Below are positions 40,963 to 50,700 of a DNA stretch of 51,467 bases, piece after piece. Position 1 is the stretch's first letter; each line of letters opens with the position of its first letter. Source of the stretch: an uncultured Clostridia bacterium (GTDB lineage: Bacteria > Bacillota > Clostridia > Oscillospirales > JAAYOS01); NCBI GenBank assembly GCA_947631015.1, contig CANRJS010000012.1, forward strand, positions 1 to 51,467, in the 5' to 3' direction. The notes beneath the pieces were generated by a model, which was not told where the DNA came from, did no database searches, and saw nothing but the letters and a program-made list of their open reading frames with translations. A program made the position numbers and the translations under genes.

Positions 40963-41673
40963 TCATTCTATCCTCCAGTCGGGAACTCCGCCGCGCTGCA
41001 TCGCCGTCAGTATCCGTTCCTTCAATTCCGGAAATCTCTCTCGCAGCTCGCGGATGAGCTCCTTTGTCTCTTCGCGTTTCGTGTTCCCGTCTGCGGGACA
41101 CACCTTTTCCGCCACCGGAAGACCGAGCTCCCGCGCGAGCTTCGAGCATCTCCACTCGTCGCAGTATATAAGCGGCCTTATGACCGTTATCCCGCTCCTG
41201 TCGAGATGCGTAACGGGAGAGAAGCAGGATACCCGTCCCTCATAGAAAAGGCTCATCAGGAAGGTCTCGACCGCGTCGTCGAGGTGGTGCCCGTAGGCGA
41301 CCTTGTTGCAGCCTAGACTTCTCGCAGCGTCGTTTATCGCGCCCCTTCTCAGCTTTGCGCAGAGCGAGCAGGGATGTTTTTCCTTCCTTATATCGAAAAC
41401 TATCTCCTTTATATCCGTCTTTACCACTGTATACTTCACGCCGAGGACGGCGCAGTATTCGGATACAGCCGAATAGTCGAGCCCGAAGCCGGCGTCTATC
41501 GAAACGGCGTGCAGGCCGAAGCGCTTGGGATAGAACTTCGCAAGCGAAGCGAGCGCCGTAAGCGTCACGAGCGAGTCCTTCCCGCCCGATACCCCGACGG
41601 CCAAAACGTCTCCGTCGCTTATCATCTTATAGTTGTCCACTGCTTTGCGGACAAGTCCCAAAAGTCTCTGCAC
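40963..41673 (-). CDS. ttcA: TtcA-like PP-loop tRNA 2-thiolation enzyme
   Basis: A 236-residue PP-loop ATPase of the TtcA/TtuA group, which thiolates tRNA (s2C32 in TtcA) using an iron-sulfur cluster. The PP-loop VGVSGGKDSLVTL is at residues 27-39, the cluster-type CSLC is at 102-105, and a later Cys (VCPADGNTKR, Cys192) may be the third ligand. GHHLDDAVETFLM is a typical later motif. GTG 41673 was chosen as the start because CGGAGG lies 7 nt upstream. The longer frame from ATG 41754 starts in AT-rich non-conserved sequence. Exact tRNA position is inferred from family. Confidence 0.88.
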   Translation of the reverse strand: MQRLLGLVRKAVDNYKMISDGDVLAVGVSGGKDSLVTLTALASLAKFYPKRFGLHAVSIDAGFGLDYSAVSEYCAVLGVKYTVVKTDIKEIVFDIRKEKHPCSLCAKLRRGAINDAARSLGCNKVAYGHHLDDAVETFLMSLFYEGRVSCFSPVTHLDRSGITVIRPLIYCDEWRCSKLARELGLPVAEKVCPADGNTKREETKELIRELRERFPELKERILTAMQRGGVPDWRIE

Positions 41674-41788
41674 GGCGGCGCCTCCGATAAAAATTAAAAA
41701 TTGAAAGTGAGCATGAGCAAGAACAAACGCGAATAGCGGAGAAAACAGGAGCACTCAAAAACATAATCCGAATTTCGCAAAAAAACTA

Positions 41789-41817
41789 TTGACAGTCAAA
41801 AAATGTTGTGGTATAAC
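41789..41817 (+). promoter_or_regulatory. Promoter of the rplM-rpsI operon
   Basis: TTGACA (41789-41794), 17-nt spacer, TATAAC (41812-41817). Confidence 0.85.
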
Positions 41818-41823
41818 TAATCC

Positions 41824-41988
41824 TGCACCGGTAAAGGGCGGTTTTGCGTCCGTTCGGACCCGTTACCCGCACGGATATTGTACCGCAATGCCGGCAAACC
41901 GTCAATATTTTTGAGAAGCGCTCATGCGCTCTCCCAAAGCAAACATTGCAGCGATCCCTAAACGGGATGATCGAACGGAGGAAGAAAA
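41824..41988 (+). ncRNA. Structured leader of rplM-rpsI (L13-leader candidate)
   Basis: About 165 nt between the promoter and the rplM start contain several short inverted repeats (for example GGGTC/GACCC-like pairing around 41858-41872 and GATCCCT/AGGGATC-like around 41949-41972). Bacillota rplM-rpsI operons usually carry an L13 ribosomal-protein leader RNA that binds L13 and represses expression. Position and length agree; the structure was not modelled. Confidence 0.5.
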
Positions 41989-42426
41989 ATGCCCACCTTT
42001 ATGGCAAAAGCAGCGACTTATGAGCGCCATTGGTATATCATCGATGCCGCTGGAAAGCCGCTCGGACGTACCGCCGCCCTTGCCGCGTCGATTCTTCGCG
42101 GCAAGCATCGCCCCGACTTCACCCCTCATGTTGACTGCGGAGACTTTGTCATCATAGTCAACGCGAAGGATGCGGTCCTCACCGGCGGCAAGCTCGGCAA
42201 GAAGGTCTACTATCATCACAGCGGATGGGTCGGCGGTCTCAAGGAGACCCGCTATGACCGTCTGATGGCCACCCGTCCGGAGTTCGCGATGGAGCTCGCG
42301 GTCAAGGGTATGCTCCCGCACAACACTCTCGGCGCGAAGGCGTTCCAGCGCGTTCACATCTACGCCGGACCGGAGCATAAGCATGCGGCTCAGAAGCCGG
42401 TACCCTACGAAGGAGGAAATAACTGA
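41989..42426 (+). CDS. rplM: 50S ribosomal protein L13
   Basis: 145 residues: an early-assembling 50S protein. Typical segments are [56 protein letters not shown] and [23 protein letters not shown] 41989 follows ACGGAGGAAG. The stop overlaps the rpsI start by one base (TGATG), the standard rplM-rpsI coupling. Confidence 0.99.
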   Translation: MPTFMAKAATYERHWYIIDAAGKPLGRTAALAASILRGKHRPDFTPHVDCGDFVIIVNAKDAVLTGGKLGKKVYYHHSGWVGGLKETRYDRLMATRPEFAMELAVKGMLPHNTLGAKAFQRVHIYAGPEHKHAAQKPVPYEGGNN

Positions 42427-42830
42427 TGTATACTCCGAAGAAGCCTTACCACTACGGCACCGGCCGCCGCAAGAGCTCGGTCGCCCGCGTACACGTCTAT
42501 GAGGGCGGCACCGGCAAGATAACCATCAACGACCGCGACATCGACAAGTACTTCGGTCTTGATACCATGAAGATAATCGTCCGCCAGCCGCTCGTCGCCA
42601 CCGACCTTCTCGGCAAAGTCGACGTCGAGTGCAAGGTCCAGGGCGGCGGCTTCACCGGTCAGGCCGGCGCTATCCGCCACGGCATAGCCCGCGCCCTGCT
42701 CAAGATGAACGAGGAGTTCCGCCCCGTCCTCAAGCAGGCCGGCTACCTCACCCGCGATCCGCGTATGAAGGAGCGTAAGAAGTACGGCCTGAAAGCAGCC
42801 CGTAAGGCTCCGCAGTTTAGCAAGCGCTAA
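42426..42830 (+). CDS. rpsI: 30S ribosomal protein S9
   Basis: 134 residues: 30S head protein whose C-terminal tail reaches the P-site tRNA. It shows [48 protein letters not shown] and the universal SKR C-terminus. GAAGGAGG lies in the end of rplM. A rho-independent terminator follows about 45 bp downstream. Confidence 0.99.
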   Translation: MYTPKKPYHYGTGRRKSSVARVHVYEGGTGKITINDRDIDKYFGLDTMKIIVRQPLVATDLLGKVDVECKVQGGGFTGQAGAIRHGIARALLKMNEEFRPVLKQAGYLTRDPRMKERKKYGLKAARKAPQFSKR

Positions 42831-42874
42831 CCTTTCAAAAACTTTAGACGCTACTACTGCTTGCAGTTGAATTT

Positions 42875-42904
42875 GCCCCCGGGAATTTCCCGGGGGCGCT
42901 TTTT
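42875..42904 (+). terminator. Rho-independent terminator of rplM-rpsI
   Basis: 9-bp stem GCCCCCGGG/CCCGGGGGC (42875-42883/42889-42897), then GCTTTTT. Bases 42905-43111 are AT-richer than average and hold nothing recognisable. Confidence 0.92.
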
Positions 42905-43111
42905 ATGCTTTGTCAGATTTCACGCAGACAAATATAACCGCAAAATCGGATTAAAACCTCCGAGCCGTTCTCATTTCGGCTGCAAAGAGAAAATTTTCCA
43001 CATTTAACATATCTGCATCATTTTCGGCTTTGCGAGTTGATGTTCCCGATGATTGTAATACGGGAGCCGCATCGGTGATCAGAAGCTTTTGTCGATTCGG
43101 AAAAACAAAAA

Positions 43112-43852
43112 TTAAATTATTTCCGCAAACAAATACGCATGATCCGGTTTTCCGATCGGTGCATTCTTGTCATAGTCAGAGTATTCCGGCTTTTTTGTAA
43201 AAGCCAGTCCTTCTCCTATTGCAATATGGTCTATCGCCACAAACCCTAAAGCACTATGCTCTTTATGTCCCGGGCGGAGATCCATCCCCATTGATATTTT
43301 TCTGCCCTCCAAATCCGCTTTTATCTTTTGGTAACTGAAATAATATTGACCCATGTCCTTTCCGTATTCCGAAAGAATACGGGCATGATTCCAATCGCCG
43401 GCGAGTATTATTCTTGATTTATCTTGCATGTTATCTATGTAGGCGATTACGGCATTCCATTGATTTAATCGGTTCTTAAAATCTTCTAAGCTGCTATTTG
43501 ATACCAATATTCGGAAAACTATAATATCGTAACTTTCGTCGTCCTTAGATGCTCTGAAGTGCAGAAAATGCGGATCACTCATTCTTTTGATAACTTCTAC
43601 AGTATAGTCGTTTTTGATATAGCAAAGAATTCCACGATTATTGTGCCCAAATAGTGCCGTAATTCTTTTATACCCTTTCCGAGAAAACTCATGCAAATAT
43701 TCTTCGTCCAAACATTCCATATACTCCACATTACAATAGAGGTCTGCCGCATACTGCAGCTGCGCTTCGGCGACATTTGTCGAAAGGCTGTAATCCAAGT
43801 TAGTTCTGCCATTCTCAACACGCAAATTCAAGCTGCTCTCAAGTACCCTCAT
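43112..43852 (-). CDS. Endonuclease/exonuclease/phosphatase (EEP) family protein
   Basis: 246 residues with the EEP (DNase I/AP endonuclease-like) metal and catalytic residues: LAGDWN (Asp153, Asn155), FVAIDHIAIG (Asp208) and KPDHAYLFAEI (Asp237-His238); Glu46 in YMECLDEEY may be the N-terminal metal ligand. No N-terminal signal peptide or extra domain is present. The DNA is clearly AT-richer than the flanking genes and codon use differs, so recent transfer is likely. Natural role is unknown: DNA repair, RNA or lipid phosphodiesterase are all possible. A GAAAGGG ribosome site lies about 10 nt before the ATG. Confidence 0.75.
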   Translation of the reverse strand: MRVLESSLNLRVENGRTNLDYSLSTNVAEAQLQYAADLYCNVEYMECLDEEYLHEFSRKGYKRITALFGHNNRGILCYIKNDYTVEVIKRMSDPHFLHFRASKDDESYDIIVFRILVSNSSLEDFKNRLNQWNAVIAYIDNMQDKSRIILAGDWNHARILSEYGKDMGQYYFSYQKIKADLEGRKISMGMDLRPGHKEHSALGFVAIDHIAIGEGLAFTKKPEYSDYDKNAPIGKPDHAYLFAEII

Positions 43853-43903
43853 ACTCCCGGTACCCTTTCTTTTTTATTTGAGAACTGTGCGGCAAAGACG
43901 TGT

Positions 43904-44500
43904 TTATTCCGCCGTGAAGGTCATGCCGTTGAACCGGCTCGCGGCGGACGGAACATCGGTCTTCAATACCATCTCCGCGGCGTCCGCCGCACCGGCGCAC
44001 GCCGCGCGGACGGTCCTCAGCTCTCCGGGCGGAAAATGTCCCGTTACCCAGTTAATCAGCTCGTCGCCGCGAGCCTCCCTGCCGCCGACGCCTATGCGTA
44101 TCCTCGGAAAATTCTGCCCGCCGAGCTGCGCGATTATCGACTTGAGGCCGTTGTGACCGCCTGCGCTGCCGTCCGCGCGGACGCGGATCTTCCCGAGAGG
44201 TATCGAGATGTCGTCGCAGAGCACGAGCACGCGGTCGTTTGGAACCTTGTAGTAGAACGCCGCCGCCATTATCGCGTCGCCGGACAGGTTCATAAATGTC
44301 TGCGGCTTCATCAGAAACAGCTTCTTGTCGCCGAGCTTCGCCTTGCCGCAGAGGGCGTTGAAACGCTTAGACGTGACCGAGGCTCCGAGCCTCTCCGCAA
44401 AGATGTCGAGCGCCATAAAGCCCGCGTTGTGGCGGGTGTTCTCATAGTTTGCGCCGGGATTTCCCAGTCCGGCGACGATGTAATCAAAGGGGGATGTCAT
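43904..44500 (-). CDS. pth: Peptidyl-tRNA hydrolase
   Basis: 198 residues. Frees tRNA from prematurely released peptidyl-tRNA. The catalytic His is His24 in NPGANYENTRHNAGF. MKPQTFMNLSGDAI, DDISIPLGKIRVRADGSAGG and GGHNGLKSI are the substrate-groove motifs. ATG 44500 follows GCAGGAGAA. It lies 63 bp downstream of the GlmU-like gene on the same strand, reproducing the glmU...pth...mfd neighbourhood of Bacillus, with proS and mfd now on the opposite strand. Confidence 0.97.
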   Translation of the reverse strand: MTSPFDYIVAGLGNPGANYENTRHNAGFMALDIFAERLGASVTSKRFNALCGKAKLGDKKLFLMKPQTFMNLSGDAIMAAAFYYKVPNDRVLVLCDDISIPLGKIRVRADGSAGGHNGLKSIIAQLGGQNFPRIRIGVGGREARGDELINWVTGHFPPGELRTVRAACAGAADAAEMVLKTDVPSAASRFNGMTFTAE

Positions 44501-44563
44501 TTCATTCTCCTGCTTATTGTGATAACTAAAAGTAATATAGTAATATCTAATATCCGAAGCGTA

Positions 44564-45547
44564 TTATTTGCTCTCGTGCTTTGCCCTGTACCGCTTCACC
44601 CAGTTCTCTTTGTTTACCGTGTACGCGCGGCCTATCGCAAGCGCGTCCTCCGGCACCTCGTCGGTGACGGTCGTGCCGGCCGCCGTAAACGCTCCCTCGC
44701 GGACGGTCACCGGCGCGACGAGGTTCGTGTTGCAGCCGATGAACGCGCCGTCCTCTATAGTCGTGCGGTGCTTCTTGTACCCGTCGTAGTTACAGGTGAC
44801 GGTGCCGCAGCCGAAGTTTACTCTGCTCCCGACGTCACTGTCGCCGACGAAGGTGAGATGGCTCGCTTTGGTGCCGTCCCCGATGTTTGAGTTCTTGAAC
44901 TCGACGAACGCCCCGACGCGGCAGTGCTCGCCTATTACGCAGTGCGGGCGGACGTGCGCGAACGGCCCGACGGTCGTGCCCTCCCCTATCCTGCTGTCGT
45001 AGACCTGCGAGGCGTTCACCGTGACGCCGGAGGATATCTCCGAATTCTCGATTATCGAGTTCGGGCCGATGACCGCGCCGGAGCATATGACCGTCCTGCC
45101 GCGCAGTATACAGCCGGGAAGCACCGTCGCGCCCGGTTCGACCGTGACCGTCGGCGCAATGAAGACGGTCGCGGGCCCGGCTATACGCACGCCGGAAGCG
45201 AGGAGCCGCGCGACGACCTCACGGCGAAGCTCCTCCTCCGCCTCCGCGAGCTTTGTAAAATCGCGGTAAAGGACGGCGGCGGGCGAGAGCGTTCCGCTCT
45301 CGAGCGTCTCCTTCAGCGTCTCGGGGGTGAAGAACACCGGCTCGCCGAGTTCGAATACGTCGCCCACCCCGTCCGTGAGGGACGGCGCAAGCACGGAGTG
45401 CATCTCCTCGTCCGCCCCGCCATAGACGACCTTCGCGCCGATGCTCTCAAGGGAATGTGCGAGGTGTACGAAAAGCGGCGTAAAGAGGACTTGCGAGCGC
45501 CAGAGCGCTTCGGTTTCGGGACAGACGGTGAGCTTCAGGGTCAGCAT
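44564..45547 (-). CDS. GlmU-like glucosamine-1-phosphate acetyltransferase without uridylyltransferase motif
   Basis: 327 residues. From about residue 120 onward it matches the left-handed beta-helix acetyltransferase half of GlmU (GPATVFIAPTVTVEPGAT; VGPFAHVRPHCVIGE; VGAFVEFKNSNIGDGTKASH; CNYDGYKKHRTTI; LVAPVTVREGAFTAAGTTV), including the catalytic His of KASHLTF. The first ~115 residues are only a remnant-like alpha/beta segment and lack the pyrophosphorylase motif LAAGxGTRM; GlmU is normally ~450 residues. It may make GlcNAc-1-P only, leaving UDP transfer to another protein. ATG 45547 follows AAGGAG. Confidence 0.85.
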   Translation of the reverse strand: MLTLKLTVCPETEALWRSQVLFTPLFVHLAHSLESIGAKVVYGGADEEMHSVLAPSLTDGVGDVFELGEPVFFTPETLKETLESGTLSPAAVLYRDFTKLAEAEEELRREVVARLLASGVRIAGPATVFIAPTVTVEPGATVLPGCILRGRTVICSGAVIGPNSIIENSEISSGVTVNASQVYDSRIGEGTTVGPFAHVRPHCVIGEHCRVGAFVEFKNSNIGDGTKASHLTFVGDSDVGSRVNFGCGTVTCNYDGYKKHRTTIEDGAFIGCNTNLVAPVTVREGAFTAAGTTVTDEVPEDALAIGRAYTVNKENWVKRYRAKHESK

Positions 45548-45726
45548 GGGAATTACTCCTTATATAGATAGTGTGAAAACATCTTGATTTCGCGGCGGCT
45601 CGGACGACCCGCCGCGGCGCGGGACGCGCGCCATATACTACATATTATCACAGAAGCGGAAAAAAAGCTACATTCGGGACGTCTTTCCGGATAAATTTTC
45701 GGCGCGGCGAGCCCCGGCGCCGCGTA

Positions 45727-45755
45727 TTGACAAAACCGGGCGGCGCGGATATAAT
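45727..45755 (+). promoter_or_regulatory. Perfect-consensus promoter of proS
   Basis: TTGACA (45727-45732), 17-nt spacer, TATAAT (45750-45755). Confidence 0.92.
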
Positions 45756-45761
45756 ATGTGT

Positions 45762-45885
45762 ACACGCGCGGCGGAAGCCGCCGGAAAATACGGCAAACAG
45801 CGGCGGAAGCGCGCGAAAAACCTCGTAAACCTGTCCCTCGGGACTTTTTATATGCGGGTTCGCTCCCGCGAAAGGAGAAATTAAA
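45762..45885 (+). promoter_or_regulatory. proS leader
   Basis: About 124 nt. It contains a small GTCC-CTCG-GGAC hairpin followed by TTTTTA (about 45833-45850) and a GCGGG/CCCGC hairpin (45854-45869) directly before AAAGGAG. No T-box motif (AGGGTGG-type) is visible, and the leader is too short for one. A simple attenuator is possible. Confidence 0.4.
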
Positions 45886-47325
45886 GTGGCGGACAAGAAA
45901 AAGCTCGTTGAGGCGATAACCTCGCGCGACGTTGACTTCGCGCAGTGGTACACCGACGTCGTGACGAAGGCCGAGCTTATTGACTACTCCCCGATAAAGG
46001 GCTTCACGATAATGCGCCCGTACGCGTGGGCCATATGGGAAAACATCCAGAATCTCTTTGACGCGGAGTTCAAGCGCACCGGGCATGAGAACGTCTCGAT
46101 GCCCCTGCTCATACCGGAGAGCCTGCTTCAGAAGGAGAAGGACCACGTCGAGGGCTTCGCGCCGGAGGTGGCGTGGGTCACTCACGGCGGCGAGGCGAAG
46201 CTCGAGGAGCGGCTCTGCATCCGTCCCACGAGCGAGACGCTGTTCTGCGACCACTTCTCCCGCGTCGTGCAGAGCTACCGCGACCTGCCCAAGAAGTACA
46301 ACCAGTGGTGCTCGGTCGTGCGCTGGGAGAAGACGACGCGCCCGTTCCTGCGCGGCCGTGAGTTCCACTGGCAGGAGGGTCACACCCTCCACGAGACCCG
46401 CGAGGAGGGCGAGCAGGAGACCCTGATGATGCTCGACATCTATGCCGACATCGCGGAAAACGCGCTCGCCATGCCGGTCATAAAGGGACAGAAGACCGAG
46501 TCGGACAAGTTCGCCGGCGCGGAGGCGACCTACTGCATCGAGAGCATGATGCACGACGGCAAGAGCCTCCAGGCGGGCACGACCCACTTCTTCGGGGACG
46601 GCTTCTGCCGCGCCTACGACATACAGTACACCGGCCGAGACAACAAGCTCCATTATCCGTTCCAGACCTCGTGGGGCGTCTCGACACGCCTCATCGGCGG
46701 CATCATCATGACCCACGGGGACGATAACGGACTGCGCCTGCCGCCCGCCGTTGCGCCGATACAGATCGTCGTCGTGCCGGTGGCGACGCACAAGCCCGGC
46801 GTCATCGAGGCCGCTGAGGCACTCGTCGAAAAGCTCGCGGCCGCCGGCATCCGCGCGAAGGGCGACTTCTCGGATAACAGCCCCGGCTGGAAGTACGCCG
46901 AATATGAGATGAAGGGCGTGCCGCTCCGCCTCGAGATTGGTCCGCGCGACATCGAGAACGGCGTCTGCATGGCCTCGAAACGCACCGGCGGAGAGAAATT
47001 TGCGATACAGCTCGACACTGCGGCGGAGGGCGCAAAAGCCGCCCTTGACGATGTACAGCGCGAGCTCTACGAGCAAGCGCTTCAGAACCGCGCGAGCCGC
47101 ATTTACACAGCAAAGACCCTCGAGGAAGCGGCGGAGAAGGTACAAAACCGCATGGGCTTTGTGAAGATGATGTGGTGCGGGGACGAGGCGTGCGAGGACG
47201 CCGTCCGCGAGAAGGTCGGCATCCAGAGCCGCTGCATCCCGTTCGAGCAGGAGCAGGTCGGCGACGTATGCCCGGTCTGCGGAAAGCCCGCAAAGCATAT
47301 GGTGATCTGGGGGCAGTCGTATTGA
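45886..47325 (+). CDS. proS: Prolyl-tRNA synthetase, archaeal/eukaryotic type
   Basis: A 479-residue class II synthetase. The length and the C-terminal zinc-type domain (MWCGDEACEDAV ... DVCPVCGKPAKHMV, ending in Tyr) identify the ProS type common in archaea, eukaryotes and many Clostridia, which lacks the bacterial editing insertion. Motif 2 is CSVVRWEKTTRPFLRGREFH and motif 3 GVSTRLIGGIIMTHGDDNGL. The start is GTG 45886, with AAAGGAG 9 nt upstream. Its transcript runs into hairpin mosaic F. Confidence 0.96.
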   Translation: MADKKKLVEAITSRDVDFAQWYTDVVTKAELIDYSPIKGFTIMRPYAWAIWENIQNLFDAEFKRTGHENVSMPLLIPESLLQKEKDHVEGFAPEVAWVTHGGEAKLEERLCIRPTSETLFCDHFSRVVQSYRDLPKKYNQWCSVVRWEKTTRPFLRGREFHWQEGHTLHETREEGEQETLMMLDIYADIAENALAMPVIKGQKTESDKFAGAEATYCIESMMHDGKSLQAGTTHFFGDGFCRAYDIQYTGRDNKLHYPFQTSWGVSTRLIGGIIMTHGDDNGLRLPPAVAPIQIVVVPVATHKPGVIEAAEALVEKLAAAGIRAKGDFSDNSPGWKYAEYEMKGVPLRLEIGPRDIENGVCMASKRTGGEKFAIQLDTAAEGAKAALDDVQRELYEQALQNRASRIYTAKTLEEAAEKVQNRMGFVKMMWCGDEACEDAVREKVGIQSRCIPFEQEQVGDVCPVCGKPAKHMVIWGQSY

Positions 47326-47326
47326 T

Positions 47327-47741
47327 TTCGCGGCGAATCGCGCTCGCTTCGCTCGCTTACCAATTCGCCGCGAAGCTGTCGGACAAGGCGCAGCCTTGCC
47401 GACAGCATGCGCTCCGCTACGCGCCGAGTTTTTTGCCTTCGGCAAAAAATCGACGCGCGCTCCGCGAGAGGTATTTTTCCCGACGTACACGCCGCCGGGA
47501 AAAATGATTTGACTCTATTTGCCGCCTTCGGCGGCGAACTCTGCGAGGCGGACGATTCTCGCGCGGAAGCGCGAGAATCGAAATACGGGTTCTCTGACTT
47601 TTCAGAAGCTGCGCAAGGTGATGGATTCTTCCCCCGCGCGGAAGGTTCCACATGGAACATCCTCCCGACGTGAACAGGCGCGGCGGCAGCCGCGCGAAAC
47701 AACAGAATACCCCTATACGCCCGACGAAGTCGGGCGTATAG
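47327..47741. repeat. Hairpin mosaic (locus F)
   Basis: Begins 2 nt after the proS stop. 12-bp outer stem 47327-47338/47363-47374; GCTGTCGG-A-CAAGGC-GCA-GCCTTG-CCGACAGC (47375-47406); TTTTTTGCC-TTC-GGCAAAAAA (47429-47449); 10-bp stem 47473-47482/47496-47505 with a 13-nt loop; GCCGCC-TTC-GGCGGC plus GAACTCTGCGAGGCG (47521-47550); 12-bp stem 47553-47564/47569-47580. Then come the parS-like palindrome (47644-47659), GCGCGGC/GCCGCGC (47678-47695) and a 13-bp stem 47713-47725/47729-47741. Linkers match locus D nearly base for base while the stems differ. Confidence 0.93.
47644..47659. promoter_or_regulatory. Degenerate parS-like palindrome before mfd
   Basis: GGTTCCACATGGAACA differs from parS by a G-to-A in the central CACGTG and at the first base. 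Binding by ParB is uncertain. Confidence 0.45.
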
Positions 47742-47773
47742 TCGTCTCTATTTATTACGTGGAGTATTATTAG

Positions 47774-50700
47774 ATGCAGAAATTACTTGACGCAATCGGA
47801 AAACTGCCGGAGTACCGCGTCCTCGCGGAAGCGCTCGAGCGGGGCGAGAGCCCCGTCGCGGCGGGAGGACTGGGCGCGGTACACAAGGCGCTCGTCGCGG
47901 CGGCGCTCGCCCGGGATACCGGACGGCCGCTTTTCCTCGTCTGCCCGGACGACGAGGACGCGAAGAACGTCGCGGCGGACTGCGCCTCGCTTCTCGGTGA
48001 GGCGGTCGTCCTCCCGCCGAGGGAGTTCGACTTCGCGGGGGTGGAGGCGAGCTCGCGCGAGTGGTCGCACCGCCGCATAGCGGCGCTCGAGGCGATACGG
48101 AACGGTGCGTGCGCCGTCGCAAGCGTCGAGAGCGCGTCCGCGCGGACGCTCCCGCCCGACGCCTTCCGGCGTCTCCGCCTCGAGATAACGCAGGGGATGA
48201 CCCTCGACCCGGATGCGCTCGTCGATTTGTTGGAGTCGTCCGGCTACGTGCAGTCCTACGCCGTCGAGGGCGTGGGGCAGTACTCCCGCCGTGGCGGGAT
48301 AGTGGACTTCTACTCCCCCTCCGAGGAGCTTCCGATACGCATAGAGTTCTGGGGGGACGAGGTGGACACGCTCGCTCCGTTCGACCCGCAGACCCAGCGG
48401 CGCGGGGACGCGGCGGAGCGCTGTCTGCTCCTTCCCGCGTCCGAGACGGTCGTGAGCGCGGCGGAGGGCGGCGCGGACGGCGTAGCAAAAAAGCTCCGCG
48501 CCCTCGCCGCGCGCCAGAAGGAGGGCGCGCTGAAGACGACGCTCCTTGAGGACGCCGAGCGCTTCGAGAACCTCCGCTCCTTCCCCGCCGCCGACCGCTG
48601 GCTGGATTTGATATATGACGAGTTCGCGACGGCGATGGACTACCTTCCCCCGGACGCGCTCGTCGTCCTGTTCGAGCACCGCCGCTCCTCCGAGCGCGGA
48701 AGCGCGCTCGAGTGGCGGAACGGCGAGGACATAACAGACCTGCTGAAAAGCGGAAAGCTCCATCCCCGCCACGCGAAATTCTACGAGGACATAAACGAAC
48801 TGTACAGACGCGCCGCCGATATACCGTTCGTATATCTGGACAGCTTCATCGGCTCGGGCTATCCCGTCCCGCCGAAGCGGCTCGAGACCTTCTCGATACG
48901 CCAGCTCCCGAGCTACGGCGGCAGTCTCGACACCGCCGCGAGCGAGGTGCGGCACTATCTCGACGAGGGCGAGGGCGTCGTCCTGCTCTCGGCGGACGAG
49001 CACCGCGCGCGGCGGCTGATGGAGCTGCTGTTCGAGCGCGGCATAAACGCCCAGCTCGACTACGAGCTGAAGGAGCTCCCGCAGCCGGGACGTTCCCGCA
49101 TAGCGCTCGGACGGCTCACCGCCGGCTTCGAGCTGCCGGAAGCGGGGCTCGCCGTCATGACCGAGGGGCAGATCATCCGCGAGGGACGCTCCTCGAAGCG
49201 GAAGCCGGCAAAGAAGTCGGCGGCAAACCGCGTCAAGAGCTACGCCGACCTAACGGCGGGCGACTACGTCGTCCACGACGACTACGGCATAGCGCAGTTT
49301 GTCGGCATAGAGACCCTCGAGGTGGACGGCGCGAAGCGCGACTACGCGAAGCTCCGCTTCCTCGGCACCGACGTGCTCTACCTGCCCGCGACGCGGCTCG
49401 ACGTCATATCGAAGTACATCGGCGCGGGAGAGGCGACGGAAGTCCGCCTCTCGAAGATGGGCGGCGCGGAGTGGAAGCGCTCGAAGTCCCGCGCGAAGGC
49501 GGCGGCAAAGGAGCTCGCGGGCGAGCTGATAAAGCTCTACGCCGCGCGGGCGCGGACGGAGGGCGTCGTCTGCGAGCCGGACGACGCGATGCAGCGCGAG
49601 TTCGAGGAGCGCTTCGAGTTTGACGAGACGCCGGACCAGCTCGCCGCCGTGAAGGAGATAAAGCGGGACATGGAGCGTCCGGTCCCGATGGACCGCCTGC
49701 TCTGCGGCGACGTCGGCTTCGGCAAGACCGAGGTCGCTCTCCGCGCGGCGATGAAATGCATACTCTCGGGCATGCAGGCCGCGATACTCGTCCCCACGAC
49801 CGTCCTTGCGCAGCAGCACTACCTCACCGCGTCCCGCCGCTTTGCGGGCTTTGCCGCGAACATCGAGGTGATGAGCCGCTTCCGCACCCCGGCGGAGCTG
49901 AAGCGCGTCGCGGCGGCAACGGCGGCGGGTCAGGTCGACCTGCTCATTGGCACGCACAGGATACTCCAGAAGGACGTGAGCTTCAAGAAACTCGGTCTGC
50001 TCATAGTGGACGAGGAGCAGCGCTTCGGCGTCATGCACAAGGAGCGCCTCAAGGAGATGAGCCGGGGCGTGGACGTCCTCACCCTCTCCGCTACGCCGAT
50101 ACCCCGCACCCTCAACATGGCGCTCAGCGGCATCCGCGACATGTCGGTGCTCGAGGACCCGCCGCGCGACCGTCTGCCGGTGCAGACCTACGTTCTCGAG
50201 CAGGACCGCGCGATACTCACAGAGGCGATGCGCCGCGAGATAGGTCGCGGCGGGCAGGTGTACTACCTGCACAACCGCGTCGAGACGATAGACCGCACCG
50301 CCGCGCGTATCCGCGCGGACCTCGGCGGAGAGGAGAGCGGCATAGTCGTCGCCACGGCGCACGGTCAGATGAGCGAAAAGGAGCTCGGCGACGTGATGGA
50401 CCGCGTCGAGCGCGGCGAGGTCCAGGTGCTCGTCTGCACGACGATAATCGAGACCGGCATAGACATCCCGAACGTGAACACCCTCATCGTCGAGGACGCG
50501 GACAGGTACGGCCTCGCGCAGCTCCACCAGATACGCGGGCGCGTCGGACGGAGCCGCCGCCGCGCCTACGCCTACCTCTGCTACAGGAAGGGCAAGGCGC
50601 TCTCCGACATAGCGGAAAAGCGCCTCACGGCGATACGCGAGTTTGCGGAGTTCGGCGCGGGCTTCAAGATAGCCATGCGCGACCTCGAGATACGCGGCGC

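Noticed and set aside
45762-45885. T-box riboswitch before proS
   Set aside because: The leader is too short and has no T-box sequence or antiterminator; the serS gene also lacks one.
45553-47490. 645-codon minus-strand frame opposite proS
   Set aside because: Antisense shadow that also runs through a hairpin mosaic and the proS promoter.
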